A program made the translations under genes and the position numbers. Source: Hyphomicrobiales bacterium (GTDB lineage Bacteria; Pseudomonadota; Alphaproteobacteria; Rhizobiales; Xanthobacteraceae). Taken from it: 6,982 nucleotides of DNA. How positions within the stretch are numbered: position 1 is the first letter of the stretch; the number at the start of each line of letters is the position of its first letter. The notes under the pieces were generated by a model. The model saw only the letters and a list, made by a program, of their open reading frames with translations, was not told where the DNA came from and searched no databases. The DNA lies in contig JACQDO010000059.1 in assembly GCA_016201085.1 (NCBI GenBank), positions 1 through 6,982 on the forward strand, given 5' to 3'. This document shows positions 1 to 6,982 of the stretch, piece after piece.

Positions 1-19
1 GACCCTTGGGACGAGCCGC

Positions 20-47
20 GAAAAATAAGGCTCCCAAGCGGGGGAGC
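20..47 (-). terminator. Rho-independent terminator-like hairpin
   Basis: Read on the minus strand, GCTCCC (47-42) pairs perfectly with GGGAGC (35-30) across a 6-nt loop. It is followed at once by a T-rich tail, CTTATTTTT (29-21). The T tail lies only on the minus-strand side, so the direction is toward position 1. It could end transcription coming from the fdxA group. Because it lies about 40 nt downstream of a promoter-like element, it could instead end a very short RNA or act as an attenuator. The stem is only 6 bp, so the call is moderate. Confidence 0.5.
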
Positions 48-88
48 GCATCCGTGGCGGCGTTTTTCAGCTTTTGCATCGGATTTTG

Positions 89-118
89 TATATATAGCAC
101 ATTTTTGGCCAAAATCAA
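89..118 (-). promoter_or_regulatory. Sigma70-like promoter candidate
   Basis: On the minus strand a TTGATT box (118-113) is followed after 16-18 bp by TATATATA (96-89). This is an AT-rich island in otherwise GC-rich DNA and fits a housekeeping-sigma promoter. The predicted transcription start lies near 82-84. An ATG at 79-77 follows almost directly and stays open to the window edge (26 codons, beginning MQKLKNAATD), so a leaderless gene is possible. In related genomes carD is often the next gene after fdxA. I cannot recognise CarD in these residues, and the reading frame runs through the terminator-like hairpin, so I do not call a CDS here. Confidence 0.4.
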
Positions 119-124
119 AGCCTT

Positions 125-173
125 ATCGCGCCGCAAAACAGCAATCCAGCGGTAACAGATGCGCGATTTTTTT
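125..173 (+). terminator. Two-part hairpin with T-run, plus strand
   Basis: ATCGCG (125-130) pairs with CGCGAT (162-167), and the adjoining CCGC (131-134) pairs with GCGG (149-152). The loop is 14 nt and there is a 9-nt bulge. The outer stem runs into seven consecutive T residues (167-173). The T-run gives a plus-strand direction, yet no plus-strand gene is visible to its left within the window. It may end a transcript that begins outside the window, or it may be chance structure. The bulge weakens the call. Confidence 0.3.
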
Positions 174-232
174 GCCGAATCGGTTAACGCGGGCTCCCTC
201 ATCGCCCCGGACGGCCGTGGCCGGCGGCCAAA

Positions 233-248
233 CCCGCCCAAACGCGGG
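233..248. repeat. Short hairpin directly after the fdxA stop
   Basis: CCCGC (233-237) and GCGGG (244-248) form a 5-bp stem with a 6-nt loop, beginning two bases beyond the ferredoxin stop codon. On the minus strand only a three-T tract follows. It could be a weak terminator or mRNA-end stabiliser for the fdxA transcript. The rest of 1-249 holds only the elements listed separately, and I see no gene in it. Confidence 0.25.
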
Positions 249-249
249 G

Positions 250-546
250 TCAGTCGCCGGTTCCCGGCTTGGCGGAGAAAAATTTCTTGAATTTGTCCGG
301 CACGCCGTCCCATTCCTTGGCGTCGGGCGGAGGGTCCCGCTTCACCGTGATATTGGGCCAGGTCTTGGCGTATTCGGCGTTGAGTTCCAGCCACTTCTCC
401 AGCCCCGGCTCGGTGTCCGGCTTGATCGCCTCGGCCGGGCACTCCGGCTCGCAGACACCGCAATCGATGCATTCGTCCGGATGGATCACCAGCATATTTT
501 CGCCTTCGTAGAAGCAGTTCACCGGACACACCTCTGAAAATTTCAA
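250..546 (-). pseudogene. fdxA: FdxA-type ferredoxin lacking its N-terminus
   Basis: The C-terminal 93 or so residues match the seven-iron ferredoxin family (Azotobacter FdI/FdxA type), a soluble cytoplasmic electron carrier with one 3Fe-4S and one 4Fe-4S cluster. Visible are CPVNCFYEG (residues 7-15), [20 protein letters not shown], and the typical tail ending in [16 protein letters not shown]. Family members are about 110 residues and begin with a CIKCKYTDC-like segment. That segment is absent here in all three frames upstream, and an in-frame TAG lies four codons before the TTG at 546-544. By FdI numbering, Cys20, 24, 39, 42, 45 and 49 are kept, while Cys8, 11 and 16 are gone. The 4Fe-4S ligands therefore remain and the 3Fe-4S site does not. 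No ribosome binding site precedes the TTG, and the usual CPVD reads CPVN. I favour a 5'-truncated gene. A rebuilt single-cluster ferredoxin or an assembly error are alternatives. In related genomes fdxA also follows the S4 gene. Confidence 0.75.
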
Positions 547-556
547 CAGTGCTGCC

Positions 557-569
557 TATCGCAACGATA
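557..569. repeat. Small perfect hairpin between the S4 gene and fdxA
   Basis: TATCG (557-561) and CGATA (565-569) form a 5-bp stem around a 3-nt loop. It sits where the missing first codons of the ferredoxin would be expected. It has no adjacent T-run, so it is not a clear terminator. It could mark a rearrangement site, which is speculative. Confidence 0.25.
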
Positions 570-608
570 AATAGGCCGCAACCGGCCTCGATGCCATGGC
601 CAGCCACA

Positions 609-928
609 TTATCGGGAAGTCCCGGCCGGTGGCAGGGCCCGTTCGCCTGAATTCGTGGCCAAATCGCGGTAGAGCGTGCGCGCAGCCTCGGCATTGCCGC
701 GCCGCTCGCGGAAGCCCTCGACCCGCACCACCCTGACCGAGCGGTCGAGCGCCAGCGTCACCACGTCGCCCAGCGCCACCTTGTGGCCGGCGGCGGTAAT
801 GCGCTTGCCGTTGAGCCGAACGTGGCCGGCGTCGGCGAGCGCTGCGGCGTCGCTGCGGGTCCGTACCATGCGCGCATGCCAAAGCCATTTGTCGATGCGT
901 TGGCGCTCGGAAGCGGTACGCCCTGGTA

Positions 929-932
<4 letters not shown>
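609..932 (-). CDS. S4-domain RNA-binding protein (Hsp15-like)
   Basis: This 107-residue protein has an N-terminal S4 RNA-binding fold. It opens with RQRIDKWLWHARMVRTRSDA (residues 10-29), continues through the typical ADAGHVRLNGKR turn (33-44) and the GHKVALGDVVTL strand (49-60). This is the pattern of Hsp15/HslR-like proteins, which in E. coli bind stalled 50S subunits carrying nascent chains. The basic tail (about 75-107) is less conserved. The start is TTG at 932-930 and overlaps the helicase TGA stop as TTGA. There is no convincing separate ribosome binding site, so translation is probably coupled to the helicase. Related proteins usually begin a few residues before RQR-DKWLW, which fits this start. 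An RNA or ribosome-rescue role is inferred from the family and was not tested. Confidence 0.88.
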
Positions 933-4261
<3,329 letters not shown>

Positions 4262-4477
4262 TACGCGTCCAAACTGTCGGCAAGCGTCGCAAAACGCGGT
4301 TTGCCGAGGGCTTCCTGTATCACAATGCGACGGCGAGCAAGTCCACGGTTAAGCTTTAGAACGAGTCCGGAACGAAAGGCGCCCGAATCGCTGACTCGGC
4401 CGATGTATGAGTTCGTTCACGGCGATATCTGGCGAAGCGACCATGTTCTCCCACAAGATCGTGTGGCCTAGGCAGAT

Positions 4478-4503
4478 TTTGCCGCCTGCGCGGCAGCGGC
4501 AAA
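4478..4503. repeat. Perfect 8-bp inverted repeat downstream of the DUF3108 gene
   Basis: TTTGCCGC (4478-4485) and GCGGCAAA (4496-4503) are perfect inverted arms around a 10-nt loop, about 55 bp past the DUF3108 stop. Neither strand has a proper U-run after the stem apart from the stem's own T or A residues. It may stabilise or end the DUF3108 transcript, or be a protein-binding site before the helicase gene. The rest of 4262-4558 shows only a weak 64-codon TTG-started frame without recognisable homology, and no promoter I trust. Confidence 0.35.
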
Positions 4504-4558
4504 CGTTAATGAAGCTCGGAGTCGGTATCGTGACGAGAGTCAAGAGCGTTTTTTTGGT

Positions 4559-5419
4559 TCACTGCACCTTCGCTCCATTGACCGAGGCCCGCGTCGGGGT
4601 GTCAACGGACACGAATTCATCGGCTTCGAGCACGGCCTTGCCGATCAGCGTCGGTCCTTGCACGCGAAACGGCGCCAGCACGCGCGTTCCGGCGATCGGC
4701 GCCATCCAGATCTCGATGTCGCGCAGCTTGGCGACGTACTTGATTGCCGTGCGCGAGGGAATGTAGCCGGCGATCGGCGTAAAATAGACCGCGCAGACCA
4801 CCACCGGGCCGGCATAGCCCTTGTCGGCCTTGACCTTGTCCAAGCGCTTGAACACCAGTTGCAGGTCGTAGCGCAGCCGCCCGTCGAAGATGGACAATGT
4901 CTGCTGACAGGCATTCGGCGACAGCGGATTGCCATTGCCCGGCACGAACAGCAGCGAGGCGGTCATCGGATCGAGCACGTCATGCCGATGCGCCTCGGCG
5001 ATCGGCACCCGCTCCGACAAATTATCCTGCGGCGGATCGACCGTGAATTCCTTGACGGTGCCGTTGACGATCGTGATCTGGACTTGGTCGACCCTATGGC
5101 TGGCGCTGATGGTGGAGGCAAAGTTGGCCGTTACCGGCCGGCCGGCCAGCAAGGTGCCGCGGGTGGATGCCTTGCCTTGCCCGCCGGTGAAGGCATGCAA
5201 CAGCCCGGTGGTGGTGCCGTTCGCCGTCGCCGTGTATTGGGTGTCGTTGATATCGACCACCCAGCTGCCCTTGCCGATCGGAATGCCGGCCAGCGACGCG
5301 GTATAGCGCGCCTCCAACCGGCCCGCGGCCGAGGCCTGGCTCGATGCCACGCCCAAGGCCAGTGCCAGCAGCGTGCATCCCAGTCCTCGTCGCAATAAGA
5401 CTTGCCGCAATGCCAGCAC
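4559..5419 (-). CDS. DUF3108 family protein, probably exported
   Basis: This 286-residue protein of the DUF3108 family is commonly found beside rpmB in alphaproteobacteria. Its function is not established. Characteristic segments include LEARYTASLAGIPIGKGSW just after the leader, the central VLDPMTASLL, and the FDGRLRYDLQL strand. I chose the GTG at 5419-5417. It is preceded by GGGAGG (5435-5430) with 10 nt spacing, and it begins a good signal peptide: Arg-rich n-region to residue 11, hydrophobic CTLLALALGVA (15-25), and an ASA cleavage site near 31. The same frame stays open upstream to a TTG at 5605, giving 348 residues, but that extension is Arg-rich, lacks family features and would bury the signal peptide. 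Two cysteines, in NACQQ and VVVCAVYF, could form a disulfide in the periplasm. The gene is divergent from rpmB. It could be an outer-envelope or lipid-binding beta-rich protein, which is a guess. Confidence 0.85.
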   Translation of the reverse strand: MLALRQVLLRRGLGCTLLALALGVASSQASAAGRLEARYTASLAGIPIGKGSWVVDINDTQYTATANGTTTGLLHAFTGGQGKASTRGTLLAGRPVTANFASTISASHRVDQVQITIVNGTVKEFTVDPPQDNLSERVPIAEAHRHDVLDPMTASLLFVPGNGNPLSPNACQQTLSIFDGRLRYDLQLVFKRLDKVKADKGYAGPVVVCAVYFTPIAGYIPSRTAIKYVAKLRDIEIWMAPIAGTRVLAPFRVQGPTLIGKAVLEADEFVSVDTPTRASVNGAKVQ

Positions 5420-5429
5420 GAAACTCCAT

Positions 5430-5435
5430 CCTCCC
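5430..5435 (-). promoter_or_regulatory. Ribosome binding site that decides the DUF3108 start
   Basis: GGGAGG on the minus strand lies 10 nt before the GTG at 5419. An ATG (5429-5427) directly abuts this site in another frame, but it gives an Arg-rich frame without family features and has zero spacing. The site therefore supports the GTG. Confidence 0.6.
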
Positions 5436-5603
5436 AGGCGCCGGCACCGGCGGGTTGTCCGTATCCGGGCGACAGCATAGCACCAACAGAGCAAGTCGGC
5501 ACGATACGGCGCCTGACCGGCGGGGCGCATGCGACGGCCTGAACGGCTTGTTGGCCGCACACCCATCAGGTCGTCGTCGAATAAGTCAAATCTGTGATAG
5601 CGC

Positions 5604-5628
5604 AAGCTTTGAGCGGCGCCGCAAAGGC
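5604..5628. promoter_or_regulatory. Imperfect inverted repeat in the divergent rpmB/DUF3108 region
   Basis: A perfect 10-bp palindrome GCGGCGCCGC (5613-5622) is flanked by CTTT (5607-5610) and AAAG (5623-5626), giving a roughly symmetric element of about 25 bp. It sits 25-50 bp upstream of the rpmB -35 box and on the DUF3108 upstream side. It could be an operator or a chance palindrome in GC-rich DNA. No regulator can be named. Confidence 0.3.
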
Positions 5629-5638
5629 TAAAAACCGG

Positions 5639-5652
5639 GCCGAATCCTCGGC
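5639..5652. promoter_or_regulatory. Palindrome abutting the rpmB -35 box
   Basis: GCCGA (5639-5643) and TCGGC (5648-5652) are perfect 5-bp arms around a 4-nt spacer. The right arm ends one base before the -35 hexamer. The position suits an operator or activator site, but short GC palindromes are common here. Confidence 0.25.
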
Positions 5653-5681
5653 TTGACGCCTTTAGCCCCTCTGTCTATACG
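5653..5681 (+). promoter_or_regulatory. rpmB sigma70-type promoter
   Basis: TTGACG (5653-5658) and TATACG (5676-5681) are separated by exactly 17 bp. This is close to the housekeeping consensus, and it is correctly placed upstream of rpmB with a predicted start near 5688 and a leader of about 68 nt. It is the best promoter in the window. Confidence 0.75.
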
Positions 5682-5691
5682 TCCGGCCTTC

Positions 5692-5740
5692 CTACCATTG
5701 CGGTAGATGACCCGACCGGCGCTGTGTTTGCACCGGCGCT
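5692..5740 (+). promoter_or_regulatory. rpmB leader with hairpin and 9-bp direct repeat
   Basis: Within the predicted rpmB leader, CTACC (5692-5696) and GGTAG (5702-5706) form a 5-bp stem with a 5-nt loop. ACCGGCGCT then occurs twice, at 5715-5723 and 5732-5740. Ribosomal protein leaders can carry feedback-control structures. No known L28 leader motif is recognised here, so any control role is speculative. Confidence 0.25.
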
Positions 5741-5755
5741 TTCGAGGAATGAGCC

Positions 5756-6064
5756 ATGTCCTGGCGTTGCGATCTGACCGGCAAGAAGGCCCTGGTCGGC
5801 CATAAAGTGAGCCACTCCAATATCAAGACCAAGCGGCGGTTCCTGCCCAACCTGCGCAATGTGACGCTGATCTCCGACGCGCTTGGCCGCAAGGTGCGGG
5901 TGCGGGTGTCGGCCAATGCGCTCAAGACGGTCGACCACCGCGGCGGGCTCGACGCCTTCCTGCTCAAGGCCAAGGACGCCGAGCTGGCGCCCAAGATGCT
6001 CGATCTCAAGCGGCAGATTGTGAAGAAAAAGGCGAAGGCTGCGCCCGAGACAAAGGCGGGCTGA
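5756..6064 (+). CDS. rpmB: 50S ribosomal protein L28
   Basis: This 102-residue protein has the alphaproteobacterial L28 form, longer than the roughly 78-residue E. coli protein. The N-terminal [20 protein letters not shown] (residues 5-24), the basic TKRRFLPNL (25-33) and the [12 protein letters not shown] segment (61-72) are diagnostic. The C-terminal tail is lysine- and alanine-rich. L28 is part of the large ribosomal subunit near the E site. The ATG is preceded by GAGGA (5744-5748) with 7 nt spacing, and a strong promoter lies upstream. The gene is divergent from the DUF3108 gene and convergent with the phytase-like gene. A palindromic repeat begins 26 nt after its stop. Confidence 0.97.
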   Translation: MSWRCDLTGKKALVGHKVSHSNIKTKRRFLPNLRNVTLISDALGRKVRVRVSANALKTVDHRGGLDAFLLKAKDAELAPKMLDLKRQIVKKKAKAAPETKAG

Positions 6065-6089
6065 GCTACCCGGAATCGCAAACCTTTAT

Positions 6090-6139
6090 CCGTCACCCTG
6101 AGGCGCTCGGCCGATGGGCCGAGCCTCGAAGGGCGACGG
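6090..6139 (+). repeat. Palindromic intergenic repeat, copy 1
   Basis: The ends are CCGTC (6090-6094) and GACGG (6135-6139), with CACCCTGAGG on the left arm and CCTCGAAGGGC on the right. The core is a perfect 8-bp stem, GCTCGGCC (6105-6112) with GGCCGAGC (6117-6124), around a 4-nt loop. This matches the dispersed palindromes typical of Bradyrhizobium-like genomes. Lying just after rpmB, it could also act as a transcript-end stabiliser. Copy 3 is the same subtype in inverse orientation. Confidence 0.85.
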
Positions 6140-6154
6140 CCCGTGACTCATTGC

Positions 6155-6199
6155 CCGTCATCCTTCGAAGCTCACTTCGCTCGCACCTCAGGATGACGG
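6155..6199 (-). repeat. Palindromic intergenic repeat, copy 2
   Basis: Bounded by CCGTC (6155-6159) and GACGG (6195-6199), with arms CATCCTTCGAAG and CACCTCAGGATG. It is inverted relative to copy 1 and belongs to a slightly different subtype (CATCC in place of CACCC). Its centre is not a perfect stem and has a near-direct repeat of GCGAGC/GTGAGC on the minus strand. It encodes the last residues and stop of the GIY-YIG remnant. Confidence 0.85.
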
Positions 6200-6372
6200 A
6201 TTGGACGACCGCCTCTACGCTTGGCGAGCGTTTTCATCGAAGCCCAATCACCACGAATAAGCGTCTCTTTCTTGGCACGGCCCCAGCCTTTGATCTGCCG
6301 CTCCGCGGCAATCGCATCCGTGATGCGATCAAAGTATTCGGACCAAACGAGGCTCACGGGTCGTCGCAGCAC
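6172..6372 (-). pseudogene. GIY-YIG nuclease C-terminal remnant
   Basis: The 66 codons from the GTG at 6372 match the C-terminal half of the small GIY-YIG endonuclease family common in Rhizobiales. RRPVSLVWSEYFDRITDAIA is followed by AERQIKGWGRAKKE and then LIRGDW. The Glu in AERQIK is probably the conserved metal-binding position. The N-terminal half with the GIY, YIG and catalytic Arg motifs is missing, since full proteins are about 100 residues. In the same frame a TGA lies five codons before the GTG, but another frame just upstream reads RLAEFIIGL (about 6403-6377), resembling the family's R-AEH--G segment. A frameshift on top of truncation is therefore likely. The C-terminus HPEVRAK and the stop come from repeat copy 2. 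It is unlikely to be an active nuclease. Confidence 0.75.
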
Positions 6373-6433
6373 AGCCCGATGATAAACTCAGCGAGCCTCA
6401 AAGGAAGAACGGCCAAGGTCTTCGAAGCATTGG

Positions 6434-6482
6434 CCGTCGCCCTTCGAGGGCCGCGCCGCGCGCGGCCACCTCAGGGTGACGG
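6434..6482 (-). repeat. Palindromic intergenic repeat, copy 3
   Basis: The ends are CCGTC (6434-6438) and GACGG (6478-6482). Its reverse complement shares the CACCCTGAGG and CCTCGAAGGGCGACGG arms with copy 1. Its core is a different perfect 8-bp stem, GGCCGCGC (6449-6456) with GCGCGGCC (6460-6467), around a 3-nt loop. It ends 23 nt before the stop codon of the phytase-like gene. With copy 1 it brackets the GIY-YIG remnant as inverted ends. Confidence 0.85.
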
Positions 6483-6505
6483 ATCTTAGCTTCCGCAGCG
6501 CACCG

Positions 6506-6982
6506 CTACTCCCCCACCAGCGTGAACTGCAGCAGCAAATTGCGCTGCAAGACGGAAAAATTGTCGTCCGACACCAGCGTCAGCACCGTTTCGCCGCGCC
6601 CGTTGCGGTGCACCGATATGCCTTCCATGTTGTCGATCTGGTAGGCGAGATCAGCCACGATCAGTGGCTCGCCGTCGACCAGCGCGCCGGGCTTGATGCC
6701 GGCCAGCGGCACGCGGCGGATGCGCATGGCGGCGCCGGTCGCCGGCGTGAAACGGCGCTCCAGCAGCAGCAGGTCGCCGGGCGGCAGGAACGTGCAATCG
6801 GTGACGGCGAAATTGTCGCTGCGCTTGACGGAAAAGCGCTCGACCTTGTCGCCGTCGAGCAGGAACGCGCGATGGTTGCCGGCGGCGTCCAGGCTCTCCT
6901 CGGTGACGACGATGAGCTTGCCGGCGAGCGGGGCGCCCTTCGGCGGCGCCGCCAGGCATTCCAGGCTCTTGTTGTTCGCCAA
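6506..6982 (-). CDS. Esterase-like phytase-family protein, C-terminal part
   Basis: These 158 residues, open to the window edge, match the C-terminal half of the 'esterase-like activity of phytase' family (PF13449 type), probably a beta-propeller fold in exported proteins. Recognisable segments are NKSLECLA and the FSVKRSDNFAVTDCTFLPPG strand with LLLERRF. Near the C-terminus come YQIDNMEGISVHR, then LVSDDNFSVLQRNLLLQFTL just before the TAG stop. The apparent start at 6982 is only the edge of the window. The N-terminal half, where a signal peptide would be expected, lies outside. Substrate is unknown, and phytase activity should not be assumed from the family name. The gene is convergent with rpmB. 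Confidence 0.85.
   Translation of the reverse strand: MANNKSLECLAAPPKGAPLAGKLIVVTEESLDAAGNHRAFLLDGDKVERFSVKRSDNFAVTDCTFLPPGDLLLLERRFTPATGAAMRIRRVPLAGIKPGALVDGEPLIVADLAYQIDNMEGISVHRNGRGETVLTLVSDDNFSVLQRNLLLQFTLVGE

Noticed and set aside
1..537. A plus-strand frame open from the window edge to 537
   Set aside because: It runs through non-coding hairpins and then antisense to the ferredoxin. It has no homology, no ribosome binding site and no coding character.
4262..4350. Possible helicase promoter near 4305-4335 (TGGACT, 17 bp, TGATAC on the minus strand)
   Set aside because: Both boxes match the consensus poorly and several equally weak alternatives exist nearby.
4349..4543. A 64-codon minus-strand frame between the DUF3108 and helicase genes
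   Set aside because: It has a TTG start and no recognisable family. Its only plausible internal ATG has poor spacing to GGGAG. It fits chance in a GC-rich gap.
6090..6482. CRISPR array
   Set aside because: There are only three repeats, in mixed orientation, unevenly spaced and with variable cores. They are dispersed palindromes, not CRISPR repeats.
6151..6489. A 112-codon plus-strand frame in the repeat region
   Set aside because: It consists of translated repeats plus the antisense of the GIY-YIG remnant. Segments such as PVILRSSLRS come from the palindrome.

Overview
The window is GC-rich DNA, probably from an alphaproteobacterium of the order Hyphomicrobiales (Rhizobiales), most likely near the Bradyrhizobium/Rhodopseudomonas/Xanthobacteraceae group. 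This placement is an inference from gene content and order: a ferredoxin fdxA remnant, an S4 RNA-binding protein, a long-tailed SUV3-like helicase, a DUF3108 protein, rpmB, and a phytase-like esterase. It is supported by palindromic intergenic repeats of the 'CGTCACCCTGAGG...CCTCGAAGGG' kind that are common in these genomes. No phylogenetic computation was done.

Layout. Positions 1-249 are non-coding as far as can be seen. They hold a promoter-like element followed by a terminator-like hairpin on the minus strand, and a second hairpin with a T-run on the plus strand. Positions 250-4261 form a minus-strand gene group read from right to left: the SUV3-like RNA helicase (4261-929), the small S4-domain protein (932-609) whose TTG start overlaps the helicase stop, and a seven-iron ferredoxin gene (546-250) that has lost its 5' end. 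Positions 4262-4558 separate the helicase from the DUF3108 gene and contain no convincing gene, only a perfect 8-bp inverted repeat. The DUF3108 protein (5419-4559, minus) is probably exported. It is divergent from rpmB (5756-6064, plus), which has a clear sigma70-type promoter. Positions 6065-6505 are a 441-bp gap between convergent genes. It is packed with three palindromic repeats and a decayed GIY-YIG nuclease fragment. The window ends in the C-terminal half of an esterase-like phytase-family protein (6982-6506, minus).

How it fits together. The helicase, S4 protein and L28 all point to RNA and ribosome housekeeping. The DUF3108 and phytase-like proteins are likely envelope or exported proteins with unrelated roles. 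There is no obvious new multi-gene system. Two observations deserve most attention. First, the ferredoxin lacks the N-terminal cysteines that would hold its 3Fe-4S cluster, although the rest is well conserved. Second, a GIY-YIG nuclease remnant lies between inverted palindromic repeats, and one of those repeats supplies its last codons and stop. This arrangement recalls repeat/nuclease partnerships such as REP-RAYT.
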